64,000 bases of DNA, taken from contig NZ_JAUSBN010000024.1 of the NCBI RefSeq assembly GCF_030651995.1, positions 54,299-118,298 on the forward strand, in the 5' to 3' direction. Source of the stretch: Reyranella sp. GTDB lineage: Bacteria > Pseudomonadota > Alphaproteobacteria > Reyranellales > Reyranellaceae. Positions 6,836 through 15,888 of this stretch are shown in pieces; within the stretch, counting starts at the first letter, position 1; every line of letters begins with the position of its first letter. Position numbers and translations under genes: made by a program. The notes beneath the pieces were generated by a model that was given only the letters and a program-made list of their open reading frames with translations, made no database searches and had not been told where the DNA came from.

Positions 6836-9067
6836 TCATTGTGCGGCTGTCGCGTGTGGTCGAGCCGACGCGATTTCCTTCGCGTCTCGCCGGAATACCA
6901 GACTGATGCGCGCGCCGCCACCCTCGCGATCCTGCAGCGACAGGAACCCGCCATGGTCCTCCATGATCTTCTTCACGATCGCGAGACCAAGTCCGGTTCC
7001 CTTGCTGCGGGTCGTCATATACGGCTCGGTCAGCCGCTCGCGTCCTTCCTTGGGCAGCCCCCGGCCATTGTCCTCGACGACGATGCGCAGGCCGGCCTCG
7101 TCCTCGATCAGCGACAGGCTGATCTCACCCTGAGGCAAGGGCGTGTCCGGCTTCTCGTCCCTGCCCTCGATCGCCTCGGCCGAGTTCTTCAGGATGTTGG
7201 TCAGCACCTGCGCGACCTGGCGGCGGTCACAATTCAAGGGCAGCGGGTGGGCGGGCAGGTTCGCCATGTAGCGGATGTCGGGATTGCCGTTGCGCTGCAG
7301 GAACAGGGCCTGCTGGCACATCTCCTTGGCATCCTCCTCCTTGACCGTCGGTCGCGGCATGCGGGCGAAGGAGGAGAACTCGTCGACCATGCGCCCGATG
7401 TCGCCGACCTGCCGGATGATCGTGTCGGTGCACATCGAGAAGGTCTCGGGGTCCTCCTTGATCTGCTTCAGGTAGCGGCGCTTCAGCCGCTCGGCCGAGA
7501 GCTGGATCGGCGTCAGCGGGTTCTTGATCTCGTGCGCGATGCGGCGGGCCACGTCGCCCCAGGCCGCCATGCGCTGCGCCGACATCAGGTCGGTGACGTC
7601 ATCGAAGGTGACGACGAAGCCTGCGCCGGTGGCGGCGCTGATGCGGACCAGCAGGATCTGCCGCGCTCCGCGCTGCAGGATTTCGACCTGACCCTGGGTC
7701 ATCCGGTCGGGCCGCTCCGCCGCCTGCGAGACCAGTGGCCCCAGTTCCGGCATCACTGCGATCAGCGGCCGCCCCAGCACGCCGTCCTCAGGGAGGGCCA
7801 GAAGGTCCAGCGCGGAGCGGTTGGAGCGCATCACGACACCCTCGCCGTCGACGCTGAGAACGCCGGCCGAGACGCCCGCGAGAACCGCGTCGGTCAGTCG
7901 GCGCCGGGTGTCCAGTTCGGTATTGGCGTGGATCAGTTCGCCGCGCTGCTGTTCGATCTGGCTGGCCATGCGGTTGAAGGAGCGCGCAAGCTGACCCAAC
8001 TCGTCATTCGGCGGTCCCTCCTCCACGCGCGCGCTGAGATCGCCGCCGCGGACCCGCTCCGCCGCCAGCATCAACCCGCCGATCGGTTCGGTCAGGCGGG
8101 TCGCGAAAAGGATGGCGAGCCAGACCGCGGCCAGCAGCATCAGGAAGGCGATGGCGCCGCAGACCACGAAGATGATGAGCTGGCTGCGCCGCAGCGCCGA
8201 TTCGATTTGTGAGTAAAACGAGCCCGCGAACTCGATGCTCTTGATGTAGTCGACGACCCGGAGGTCGACCGCGTGGCCGGTCGCGAGGAACAGTGGCTCG
8301 CCCACGAAGAGCTGCATCACGAAGTAGGCGCCGGTGGGCGATTCGATCTGGACGGGCCTAGCCTGGTTCACCGCCTGCCAGAGGAACTGGGCCGGCGGGA
8401 CAGGATTGGTCATCCCGGTCGCATCCGGCGCCTTGGCCTGGGCGATGACCCCCTTGTCGGCATCCAGCACAGTGGCCTCGATGATCGGCCGTCCCTCGAT
8501 CAGGCGCTCCAGCATCGCCTTCGTTGCCGCCGGGTCGCGCACCCCGTCGACGCCTTCGGCCTGCAGCGGGGCGGAGATCGCCTCGATGTCGTTCAGGATC
8601 TCCTGCTCGCGGGCGCGCCGCACCGGCTCGCCGATGGCGCGTGCCGCCTCGTACGAGGCCTGTGAGGGCTTCACGACGAAGTCGGTGAGGCTGATCACCA
8701 GCAGCGACAGGATGATGGTGACGATGACCGTCGGCGTGATGGTGAAGACGCTGCAGACCAGCACCAGCCGCATGTGCAGGCGCGAGCCTGCGGCCCCGCG
8801 CCTCCGGTCGAGCCAGAGCTGGGTCAGGCGGACGGCCACGACGGAGACCAGCGCGATCGCGATGACGAGATCGGCCACCAGCAGGCCCGTCATCCAGCCG
8901 CGCGTGCCGAACGACTCTGGCACGAAGCCGGCGAGCCACGCATAAGTCGCGCCGCCGGCAGCCATGGCGAGAACGGCCAACGAGACGGCGGCGATGCGGC
9001 CGCTGAGGCTGCGCAGCACCACGCTCATCTTGTCGCCCAAGCGTGAAACGCCCAGCGCAGCTGTCAC
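6836..9067 (-). CDS. ntrY: Nitrogen sensor histidine kinase NtrY
   Basis: Membrane histidine kinase that phosphorylates NtrX and responds to nitrogen or oxygen status. It has 743 residues: N-terminal membrane segments (about 20-130, with a large periplasmic/extracytoplasmic region to about 285 and another membrane helix IIFVVCGAIAFLMLLAAVWL), a HAMP domain (LTEPIGGLMLAAERVRGGDLSARV), a PAS domain (VLAGVSAGVLSVDGEGVV), HisKA with the phospho-acceptor in RRIAHEIKNPLTPIQLSAERL near residue 510, and HATPase_c with N box (NILKNSAEAI), DNGRGLP and GTGLGLAIVKKIMEDHGG. It starts with GTG 4 bp after the ntrC stop, implying one operon dusB-ntrBCYX. Confidence 0.95.
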   Translation of the reverse strand: MTAALGVSRLGDKMSVVLRSLSGRIAAVSLAVLAMAAGGATYAWLAGFVPESFGTRGWMTGLLVADLVIAIALVSVVAVRLTQLWLDRRRGAAGSRLHMRLVLVCSVFTITPTVIVTIILSLLVISLTDFVVKPSQASYEAARAIGEPVRRAREQEILNDIEAISAPLQAEGVDGVRDPAATKAMLERLIEGRPIIEATVLDADKGVIAQAKAPDATGMTNPVPPAQFLWQAVNQARPVQIESPTGAYFVMQLFVGEPLFLATGHAVDLRVVDYIKSIEFAGSFYSQIESALRRSQLIIFVVCGAIAFLMLLAAVWLAILFATRLTEPIGGLMLAAERVRGGDLSARVEEGPPNDELGQLARSFNRMASQIEQQRGELIHANTELDTRRRLTDAVLAGVSAGVLSVDGEGVVMRSNRSALDLLALPEDGVLGRPLIAVMPELGPLVSQAAERPDRMTQGQVEILQRGARQILLVRISAATGAGFVVTFDDVTDLMSAQRMAAWGDVARRIAHEIKNPLTPIQLSAERLKRRYLKQIKEDPETFSMCTDTIIRQVGDIGRMVDEFSSFARMPRPTVKEEDAKEMCQQALFLQRNGNPDIRYMANLPAHPLPLNCDRRQVAQVLTNILKNSAEAIEGRDEKPDTPLPQGEISLSLIEDEAGLRIVVEDNGRGLPKEGRERLTEPYMTTRSKGTGLGLAIVKKIMEDHGGFLSLQDREGGGARISLVFRRDAKEIASARPHATAAQ

Positions 9068-9071
9068 GAAA

Positions 9072-10547
9072 TCACCCGCCTCGGCGAACCTGCGGCGTGC
9101 GAACCACGGGGACGTCGAGGTCCTTTATCTTCTTGCGCAACGTGTTGCGATTGAGCCCCAGGAGGCGGGCCGCGCGCAACTGATTCCCGCGTGTAGCCCC
9201 CAGCGCCAGGGCGAGCAACGGCCGCTCCACCTCGGAAATGACACGATCGTACATGCCGTCCGGCGGCAGCCGGTCCCCGTGTGCCGCGAAAAGCGACTGC
9301 AGATGGCGGTCGACGGCATCGGCCAGAGAGATGTCTTCGCTCGACTCGGACGATGACGGGCCGTGATCGATCGCCGACACGGCGTCCGCCAGTTCGCTCT
9401 CGATCGTCTCGACGCCGATGATTTCCTCGGAATAGAGCGCAGACAGGCGACGCACCAGGTTGACGAGTTCGCGGACGTTGCCCGGCCAGCGGTGCTGCTT
9501 CAGCCGCGACATCGCCTCCGGAGACAGGACCTTGGTCGGTAATCCGTCGGCGGTGGCCATCTGCAGATAGTGGTTGGCCAGTTCGGGAATGTCGTCGAGC
9601 CGCTCGCGCAGCGGCGGCAGGCGGATCGGCACGACGTTGAGGCGATAGAACAGATCCTCGCGGAACAGGCCCTGCTGGATCAGGCGGCGCAGGTCGCGAT
9701 GGGTCGCGGCCACGATTCGCACATTGGCCTTGATCGGCGTGCGGCCGCCGACCGTCATGTATTCGCCTTCCTGCAGCACGCGCAGCAGGCGGGTCTGGGC
9801 CTCGGGCGGCATGTCGCCGATCTCATCGAGGAACAGCGTGCCCCCCGAAGCCTGCTCAAACTTGCCGGCCGACCGCTGAACCGCACCTGTGAAGGCGCCG
9901 CGTTCGTGGCCGAACAGCTCGCTCTCGATCAGCTCGCGCGGGATCGCGGCCATGTTGAGCGCGATGAACGGCCCCTTCCGGCGCTTGCCGTAATCGTGCA
10001 GCGCACGCGCGACCAGTTCCTTGCCGGCCCCCGACTCGCCCGTGACCATGACCGTGAGGTCCGTCGCCATCAGGCGCGCAAGCGAGCGGTAGATTTCCTG
10101 CATCGCGGGCGACCGACCGATCAGCGGCAGGCGCTCGCCCTCTTCCGGCACAGACGGCGAACGCGCCATCGAGGCGGCTGGCGCCGACAGAGCCCGGTTC
10201 ACGACCGAAATCAGCTCGTTCAGGTCGAACGGCTTGGGCAGGTATTCGAACGCGCCGCGCTCGGTGGCGCGCACGGCCGTAAGCAGCGTCGACTGTGCGC
10301 TCATGACGATGATGCGCAGGTCGGGCCGGAGCTTGCGGATGCGCGGCACCAGGTCGAGGCCGTTCTCATCCGGCATCACCACGTCGGTGATGACCAGCTG
10401 GCCCTCCCCTTCCTGGACCCATTGCCAGAGCGTGGCGGCGGTACCGGTGCTGCGAACCGTATGGCCCTGGCGGCCCAGCGCCTGGTGCAGGACCGTGCGG
10501 ATGGCGCGGTCGTCGTCGGCGACGAGAATGGTGGTGCCTTCGCTCAT
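9072..10547 (-). CDS. ntrC: Nitrogen regulator NR(I), NtrC
   Basis: Sigma-54-dependent activator of nitrogen-assimilation genes, phosphorylated by NtrB. It has 491 residues: receiver domain (D55 in [11 protein letters not shown]), AAA+ domain with Walker A GESGAGKE, the sigma-54 contact loop ERGAFTGA, an intact Walker [14 protein letters not shown] and the arginine-finger segment [22 protein letters not shown], and a C-terminal Fis-type HTH ([22 protein letters not shown]). Its start overlaps the ntrB stop (ATGA type), so the pair is translationally coupled. Confidence 0.97.
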   Translation of the reverse strand: MSEGTTILVADDDRAIRTVLHQALGRQGHTVRSTGTAATLWQWVQEGEGQLVITDVVMPDENGLDLVPRIRKLRPDLRIIVMSAQSTLLTAVRATERGAFEYLPKPFDLNELISVVNRALSAPAASMARSPSVPEEGERLPLIGRSPAMQEIYRSLARLMATDLTVMVTGESGAGKELVARALHDYGKRRKGPFIALNMAAIPRELIESELFGHERGAFTGAVQRSAGKFEQASGGTLFLDEIGDMPPEAQTRLLRVLQEGEYMTVGGRTPIKANVRIVAATHRDLRRLIQQGLFREDLFYRLNVVPIRLPPLRERLDDIPELANHYLQMATADGLPTKVLSPEAMSRLKQHRWPGNVRELVNLVRRLSALYSEEIIGVETIESELADAVSAIDHGPSSSESSEDISLADAVDRHLQSLFAAHGDRLPPDGMYDRVISEVERPLLALALGATRGNQLRAARLLGLNRNTLRKKIKDLDVPVVRTPQVRRGG

Positions 10548-11653
10548 GGCGTGGCCTGCGGGAATTGGAGCGGTAACATGACCCTGAATGATGTGCGGCC
10601 CGGCTCGCTATCGAACTCGATCGCGCCGCCGTGGTCGTTGATGATCTTGGCAACCAAAGCAAGACCCAGGCCGGTTCCGGTCGGCTTGTTGGTCACGAAA
10701 GCGTCGAATAGGTGACTGCGGATCTCGTCGGAGACGCCGCGGCCATTGTCGCGCACGGAAACGACCAGCGGCAGGTTCACCCTCGTCTGTTGCCCGGGCA
10801 CGGCCAGTCGCAGCCCATGGCGGTAGGCGGTCGAGAGTTCAATTTCGCGCTCGACGTCGCCCGGCACTTCGCAGGCATTCTTCACCAGGTTCAGGAACAC
10901 CTGGATGAGCTGGTCGCGGTCGCCGTGCACGTCCGGCAGCGACGGATCGTAGGTTTCGATGAAACGCACGCCCTTGCCGAAGCCGTTCTGCGACAGGCGG
11001 CGGACGTGGTTCAGGACCTGATGGATGTTGATGGGGCCGCGCTCGATGGGGCGTCCGTCAGCGAAGGCCTCCATGCGGTCGACCAGGGCCACGATGCGGT
11101 CGGTCTCCTCGCAGATCAGTTCGGTCAGTTCCCGCTCGGAATCCGGCACCGACTGTTCGAGGAGCTGGGCGGCGCCGCGGATGCCGGACAGCGGGTTCTT
11201 GACCTCGTGGGCCAGCATCGCGGCCAGCGCACTGACCGAGCGGGCGGCGCTGCGGTGCGAGAGCTGCCGGTCGATGCTGCGGGCGATCGTCTGCTCGACC
11301 AGGGAGACCGCGACCAAGCCTTCGCTTTCGACGATCGGCGAGAGCCGAAGCGCGCAGAAGCGCGTGCCGATGCGCGGCGACGCGAGCGTCACGCCGTTCT
11401 CGGCGACCGCACCGCCGGTGGCCAGCACCTGCTCCAGAAGTGAGAAGAGCGGCGTGTCTTCGGGAACGAACTCACTCAGCGGATGACCGACCAGGCGAGC
11501 CCGGCCGACGCCGAAGAACTGCTCGGCCGATAGGTTGGCGTAGTGCATCAGGCCGTTCGCATCGACGACGATGATCGCTTCCGAGAGCGAATCGAGGAGA
11601 GCCGCCGGAAACTGATCGCTCATGCCGTTCCGTTTGAGAGGGCGCAGGGACAT
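10544..11653 (-). CDS. ntrB: Nitrogen sensor kinase/phosphatase NR(II), NtrB
   Basis: Cytosolic histidine kinase that phosphorylates or dephosphorylates NtrC under PII control. It has 369 residues: PAS domain (about 15-125, [21 protein letters not shown]), HisKA with His at about 149 in [22 protein letters not shown], and HATPase with [18 protein letters not shown] and [18 protein letters not shown]. There are no membrane segments. I start it at the ATG at 11653, which overlaps the dusB stop as TGATG. A second ATG at 11623 is also possible. The frame continues open further upstream inside dusB, but that part has no homology sense. Confidence 0.95.
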   Translation of the reverse strand: MSLRPLKRNGMSDQFPAALLDSLSEAIIVVDANGLMHYANLSAEQFFGVGRARLVGHPLSEFVPEDTPLFSLLEQVLATGGAVAENGVTLASPRIGTRFCALRLSPIVESEGLVAVSLVEQTIARSIDRQLSHRSAARSVSALAAMLAHEVKNPLSGIRGAAQLLEQSVPDSERELTELICEETDRIVALVDRMEAFADGRPIERGPINIHQVLNHVRRLSQNGFGKGVRFIETYDPSLPDVHGDRDQLIQVFLNLVKNACEVPGDVEREIELSTAYRHGLRLAVPGQQTRVNLPLVVSVRDNGRGVSDEIRSHLFDAFVTNKPTGTGLGLALVAKIINDHGGAIEFDSEPGRTSFRVMLPLQFPQATP

Positions 11654-12660
11654 CAGGCTGCCTGCCGCTCCGCGGCCGGCAGGAAGAACGAAGCGAGCAT
11701 GCTCCGCACCTTGCCGGCGTCGGTTTCGCGGTTGAGCGCCGCCCGAAAATCGGCCGAGGCAGGAAGCCCCTTCGAGTACCAGCCGAGATGCTTGCGGGCC
11801 ATGCGCACGCCGGTCTCCAGACCATAGTGTTCGAGCATCGCCTCGAAATGCGTGCGCACCGCCGCGTACTGTTCGGCGATCGTGGGGTCGCGCAGCCGCT
11901 CGCCGGTCCGCAAATAGTGGATTGCCTGGGCAAGAAACCACGGACGTCCATAGGCGCCGCGGCCGATCATGATGCCGTCGGCGCCCGACTGCTCCAGCGC
12001 CTGGTCGACGTCTTCGAGCGTGTTGATGTCGCCGTTCACGATTACCGGCAGCTTCGTGACTGCCTTGACGGTGCGGACGAAGGCCCAGTCAGCGTGACCG
12101 TCGTAGAAATCGCAGCGCGTGCGGCCGTGCACCGTCAGCATCCTGATGCCGCACGCCTCGGCGATGCGCGCGAGGTTCGGGGCATTTCGGTTGGTCGAGT
12201 CCCAGCCGGTCCGCATCTTGAGCGTGACCGGCAGCTTCACCGCCTTGACCGTGGCTTCCAGAATCTTCGCGGCATGGACCTCGTCGCGCATCAGCGAGGA
12301 ACCGGCATGCCCGTTCACGACCTTCTTCACCGGGCAGCCGAAATTGATGTCGATGATCGCCGCGCCGCGATCCTCGTTGAGCTTGGCGGCCTCGGCCATG
12401 ACTTCGGGCTCACAGCCCGCGAGCTGGACCGACATCGGGAACTCTTCCGGCGTGGTCTTGGCCATGAGCAGCGTCTTGCGGTTCTCGCGGACCATCGCGG
12501 CGGAGGCGATCATCTCGGAGACGACGAGTCCTGCCCCGCGGCGCTTCACCATCTGGCGGAAGGGCATATCGCTGACACCCGACAGCGGCGCCAGGATGAC
12601 GGGGTCCTCGATGCGAACGGGGCCGATGTCGACAGGTTTGAGGCGGTGTGCGTTTTGCAT
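11653..12660 (-). CDS. dusB: tRNA-dihydrouridine synthase DusB
   Basis: FMN-dependent NADPH enzyme that reduces uridines in the tRNA D-loop (nifR3 family). The 335-residue TIM barrel has [12 protein letters not shown], the catalytic-Cys loop [23 protein letters not shown], then [18 protein letters not shown] and [17 protein letters not shown]. The start chosen is the ATG giving [13 protein letters not shown], which matches the family; an in-frame extension of 34 residues upstream lacks homology. dusB directly upstream of ntrBC is the classical nifR3-ntrBC arrangement of alphaproteobacteria. Confidence 0.96.
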   Translation of the reverse strand: MQNAHRLKPVDIGPVRIEDPVILAPLSGVSDMPFRQMVKRRGAGLVVSEMIASAAMVRENRKTLLMAKTTPEEFPMSVQLAGCEPEVMAEAAKLNEDRGAAIIDINFGCPVKKVVNGHAGSSLMRDEVHAAKILEATVKAVKLPVTLKMRTGWDSTNRNAPNLARIAEACGIRMLTVHGRTRCDFYDGHADWAFVRTVKAVTKLPVIVNGDINTLEDVDQALEQSGADGIMIGRGAYGRPWFLAQAIHYLRTGERLRDPTIAEQYAAVRTHFEAMLEHYGLETGVRMARKHLGWYSKGLPASADFRAALNRETDAGKVRSMLASFFLPAAERQAA

Positions 12661-12683
12661 TCTTTGTTCATATATTAGGCATC

Positions 12684-12698
12684 TTGTGCACTGCACAA
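12684..12698. promoter_or_regulatory. Perfect 15-bp palindrome upstream of the dusB-ntrBCYX operon
   Basis: TTGTGCACTGCACAA is a perfect inverted repeat (7-bp arms, 1-bp centre) in the 122-bp divergent gap between dusB and ispDF. On the minus strand it overlaps a possible -35 box (TTGTGC), with AT-rich -10-like sequence (TAATAT) about 15 bp further on. A dimeric repressor would occlude this promoter. It contains GCAC half-sites reminiscent of NtrC sites, but the half-sites are too close together for the normal NtrC spacing. Confidence 0.4.
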
Positions 12699-12782
12699 TA
12701 ATTAAGCGAGCAATAGCGGGTCCCGACGGCCAGCGCAAGGGCTGGAAGTACCTGCCCGCCAAAGCCTGCTAGATTGCCCATT

Positions 12783-13946
12783 ATGCGTAGAGTCACCGCC
12801 CTGATCGTCGCGGCCGGCCGCGGCAGCCGCTTCGGCGGCCCACTGCCCAAGCAATATGCGCTTCTGGATGGCCAACCCGTCCTGCGCCGGACCATCACCG
12901 CCTTTCGGGCCACGCCGGCCGTCGGCCGGATTCTCGTGGTGATCGGTGCGGGAGATGACGCCCGCTACGAGGCAGCAACCCGCGGGCTCGGCCTGCCCGC
13001 GCCGGTGCCGGGCGGTACCAGCCGCCAGCAGTCCGTGCTGCACGGCCTCGAAGCCCTGGCCGCTGCGGCGCCGGATTTCGTCGCCATCCACGACGCGGCG
13101 CGGCCGTTCGTGCGGCCTGCCGACATCGAGGCGTGCCTCGCCGCCGCCTCGGCGGACGGGATCGACGGCGCCATCCTCGGCATTCCCCTCGCCGATACGC
13201 TGAAGCGCGTCGGCGCGGGCCAGACGATCACGGAAACCGTGCCGCGAAGCGACCTGTGGCGCGCGCAGACACCGCAGGTCTTCCGCTTCGCGCCGCTCCT
13301 CGCGGCGCATCGCGCGGCCGCGTTGCTCGCCGCCGACGAAGCAACCGCGCTGACGGACGATGCCGCCGTCGCCGAGCGGGCCGGGCTGAAGCTTGTCATG
13401 GTCGCGGGCACCGAAGATAACCGCAAGATCACCACCACTGCCGACCTCGCCTTGCCTCATATGGAAACCCGCACCGCCTTCGGCTTCGACGTGCACGGCT
13501 TCGCGCCGGGCAATGCCGTCATGCTGGGGGGGGTGGCCATCCCGCACGGCCAGACGCTGGCGGGACATTCCGACGCCGACGTGGCGCTGCACGCGCTGAC
13601 CGACGCCGTGCTGGGCACGATCGGCGCCGGCGACATCGGCAAGCACTTCCCGCCCTCCGACCCGCAATGGCGCGGCGCCTCGTCCGACCGCTTCCTGCGT
13701 CACGCTGTCGATCTCGTGACGGCGCGTGGCGGCCGCATCGTTCACCTCGATGTCACGATCGTCTGCGAAGCCCCCAAGGTCGGGCCGCATCGCGACGCCA
13801 TGGTGCGCAGCATCGCCGCCATCGCCGGCGTTGCCCCGGGTCGGGTCAGCGTGAAGGCCACGACGACCGAGGGATTGGGCTTCACCGGCCGGCGCGAAGG
13901 CATCGCGGCCCAGGCCATCGCAACCGTGGAACTTCCAGGGAGCTGA
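12783..13946 (+). CDS. ispDF: Bifunctional IspD/IspF of the MEP isoprenoid pathway
   Basis: One protein carries two non-consecutive MEP-pathway activities. Residues 1-226 are IspD (MEP cytidylyltransferase: AAGRGSRFGGPLPKQ, HDAARPF, RAQTPQVFRF, TDDAA). From M227 onward it is IspF (MEcPP synthase: FGFDVHGF with the metal His/Asp, GHSDADVALHALTDAVLG, DIGKHFPPSDPQW, VKATTTEGLGFTGR). The total is 387 residues, typical of alphaproteobacterial IspDF. The ATG at 12783 is preferred to an in-frame TTG at 12774. It is followed 8 bp later by the CinA-family gene. Confidence 0.97.
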   Translation: MRRVTALIVAAGRGSRFGGPLPKQYALLDGQPVLRRTITAFRATPAVGRILVVIGAGDDARYEAATRGLGLPAPVPGGTSRQQSVLHGLEALAAAAPDFVAIHDAARPFVRPADIEACLAAASADGIDGAILGIPLADTLKRVGAGQTITETVPRSDLWRAQTPQVFRFAPLLAAHRAAALLAADEATALTDDAAVAERAGLKLVMVAGTEDNRKITTTADLALPHMETRTAFGFDVHGFAPGNAVMLGGVAIPHGQTLAGHSDADVALHALTDAVLGTIGAGDIGKHFPPSDPQWRGASSDRFLRHAVDLVTARGGRIVHLDVTIVCEAPKVGPHRDAMVRSIAAIAGVAPGRVSVKATTTEGLGFTGRREGIAAQAIATVELPGS

Positions 13947-13953
13947 GCGACAC

Positions 13954-14445
13954 ATGTTCGATCACGAAATGCGGGAAGCCGCGGAGCACGTCCTGTTCGC
14001 CTGTCGCAAGCGCGGCTTCAAGGTCGTGACGGCGGAGTCCTGCACCGGCGGCCTGATCGCCGCTGCCCTCACGGCCATCGCCGGCTCTTCCGACGTCGTG
14101 GACCGCGGCTTCGTCACCTATTCCAACGAGGCCAAGCGCGAAATGCTGGACGTGCCGTGGGACGCGATCGTGAGCCACGGCGCGGTGAGCGAGCCGGTGG
14201 CACGCGCGATGGCCACGGGCGCCCTCGCCCGCTCCGGCGCGCAGCTGTCCGTCTCGGTGACAGGCGTGGCCGGCCCCGGCGGCGGCTCGGCCGAAAAGCC
14301 CGTCGGCCTCGTGCATTTCGGCGCTGCGCGCGCGGGCTTCGAGCCGATGACCGAACGCCACGTCTTCCCTGGCGACCGCGACGAAATCCGCCGCCTCACG
14401 GTGATCACGGCGCTCGCGATGCTGGCGAAGCTCGCGGAGCGGTAG
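13954..14445 (+). CDS. CinA-family nicotinamide-nucleotide amidohydrolase (PncC type)
   Basis: Deamidates NMN to nicotinate mononucleotide in pyridine-nucleotide salvage. The 163-residue protein is the stand-alone C-terminal CinA domain: KVVTAESCTGGLIAAALTAIAGSS, then GFVTYSNEAKREMLDV, VSEPVARAMATGA, and VSVTGVAGPGGGSAEKPVGLVHF. The N-terminal molybdopterin-like domain of full-length CinA is absent, as in most proteobacterial PncC proteins. It sits 7 bp after ispDF and converges on the COQ10-like gene with a 2-bp gap. Confidence 0.93.
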   Translation: MFDHEMREAAEHVLFACRKRGFKVVTAESCTGGLIAAALTAIAGSSDVVDRGFVTYSNEAKREMLDVPWDAIVSHGAVSEPVARAMATGALARSGAQLSVSVTGVAGPGGGSAEKPVGLVHFGAARAGFEPMTERHVFPGDRDEIRRLTVITALAMLAKLAER

Positions 14446-14447
14446 TC

Positions 14448-14915
14448 TCAGGAGGAGGCGACGGCAGGCTTCCCGTAGAGCTGCGCCGCCCGCGCCTCGA
14501 AGGCCGAGACCATGCGACGGACGGCTTCGGCGAAGAGGAGTTGCACGGTCTTCTGCAACAGCAGCGAGCGGAAATCGAACTCGAGCTCGAAGTCGATCTG
14601 CGTGCCCCCGGGATGAGGCTTGAAGATCCAGCGGCTCCGGAGCAGCCGGAAGGGGCCCTCGATGCCAGTCGTGACGATGCGCGGACCTTCAGGATCGTCG
14701 GGCGACAGCTCGACACGCGAGACGAACTTCTCGTGGAACGGGCCGAAGCCGATCGCCAGTTCGGCGATCTCGACGCTGGGGCCTTCGCGCCGGCGGATGC
14801 GGCCGGCGAAACACCAGGGCAGAAACTCGGGGTAGCGCGGCACGTCGGCGACCAGGTCGAACAGCTGTCGCGGTTGGAACGGAACGACTCGCCGTTCCTG
14901 ATGACGGGTCGCCAA
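14448..14915 (-). CDS. Coenzyme Q-binding START-domain protein (COQ10/RatA family)
   Basis: A 155-residue START/polyketide-cyclase fold protein that binds ubiquinone or its intermediates and supports respiration in COQ10 homologues. It shows the signature FDLVADVPRYPEFLPWC at residues 18-34 and the family's DFELEFDFRSLLLQKTVQLLF near the end. The frame is open upstream into lipA, but the TTG at 14915, 8 bp after the lipA stop, gives the conserved length. No ATG or GTG fits. E. coli RatA belongs to the same family. The position after lipA is conserved in alphaproteobacteria. Confidence 0.85.
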   Translation of the reverse strand: MATRHQERRVVPFQPRQLFDLVADVPRYPEFLPWCFAGRIRRREGPSVEIAELAIGFGPFHEKFVSRVELSPDDPEGPRIVTTGIEGPFRLLRSRWIFKPHPGGTQIDFELEFDFRSLLLQKTVQLLFAEAVRRMVSAFEARAAQLYGKPAVASS

Positions 14916-14922
14916 GGAGCCG

Positions 14923-15882
14923 TCAGCCTTTGAGCTGCGCCTGACGCGCGGCCTTGAGGCGCGCGAAGTCGTCGCCGGCATGATAGCTCGACCGCGTGAG
15001 CGGCGAAGACGAGACCATCAGGAAGCCCTTGGCGCGAGCCATCTGGGCAAGCTCGGAGAATTCGGCCGGCGTCCAGAACCGGTCGAGCGCGGCGTGCTTG
15101 GGCGTCGGCTGCAGGTATTGGCCGATCGTGAGGAAGTCGACGTCGGCGGCGCGCAGGTCGTCCATGACTTGCAGGATCTCCTCGCGCGTCTCGCCCAACC
15201 CGACCATCAGGCCGGACTTGGTGAACATCGCGGGATCGATCTCCTTCACGCGCGACAGCAGGCGCAGCGAGGTAAAATAGCGCGCGCCAGGACGGATCGT
15301 CGGATAGAGCCGCGGCACGGTCTCGAGATTGTGGTTGAAAACGTCGGGCCGCGACGCGACGACCGTCTCGATGGCGCCGGGCTTGCGCATGAAGTCGGGC
15401 GTCAGGATCTCAACCGTGGTCGTGGGCGCCGACTTGTGCAGCGCCGTGATCACCTCGGCGAAGTGCCCTGCCCCGCCATCTTCCAGGTCGTCGCGGTCGA
15501 CGGACGTGACCACGACATGCCCGAGGCCGAGCTTGCCCACAGCTTCGGCGATGTTGGCCGGCTCATGCGGGTTGAGGGCGCCCGGCTTGCCGGTCGCCAC
15601 GTTGCAGAAGGCGCAGGCCCGCGTGCAGGTCTCGCCCATGATCATGAAGGTCGCGTGCTTCTGCTTCCAGCACTCGCCGATGTTCGGGCAGGCCGCCTCC
15701 TCGCACACCGTCGTGAGCTTGAGCTCGCGCATCAGACGCTTGGTCTCGGCATATTCCGGCGAGTTGGGCGCACGCACCCTGATCCAATCCGGCTTGCGCT
15801 GGATCGGGTTGTCGGGGCGATGGGCCTTTTCCGGGTGGCGTTCGGCCCGGCTCAGGGAAAGCTTGTCGAGGGTTCCGTCCAT
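14923..15882 (-). CDS. lipA: Lipoyl synthase
   Basis: Radical-SAM enzyme inserting two sulfurs into protein-bound octanoyl groups to make lipoate, here most likely for the adjacent pyruvate dehydrogenase. It has 319 residues. The auxiliary cluster cysteines are C60, C65 and C71 ([12 protein letters not shown]), the radical-SAM cluster cysteines are C86, C90 and C93 (CTRACAFC), and the C-terminal RSSYHAGD motif supplies the serine ligand. The start is the ATG at 15882, 6 bp after lpd. Confidence 0.97.
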   Translation of the reverse strand: MDGTLDKLSLSRAERHPEKAHRPDNPIQRKPDWIRVRAPNSPEYAETKRLMRELKLTTVCEEAACPNIGECWKQKHATFMIMGETCTRACAFCNVATGKPGALNPHEPANIAEAVGKLGLGHVVVTSVDRDDLEDGGAGHFAEVITALHKSAPTTTVEILTPDFMRKPGAIETVVASRPDVFNHNLETVPRLYPTIRPGARYFTSLRLLSRVKEIDPAMFTKSGLMVGLGETREEILQVMDDLRAADVDFLTIGQYLQPTPKHAALDRFWTPAEFSELAQMARAKGFLMVSSSPLTRSSYHAGDDFARLKAARQAQLKG

Positions 15883-15888
15883 GATGGT

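Noticed and set aside
11654..11941. N-terminal extension of ntrB into dusB
   Set aside because: The in-frame upstream codons translate to Arg/Ala-rich nonsense inside dusB; the TGATG overlap start is the natural one.
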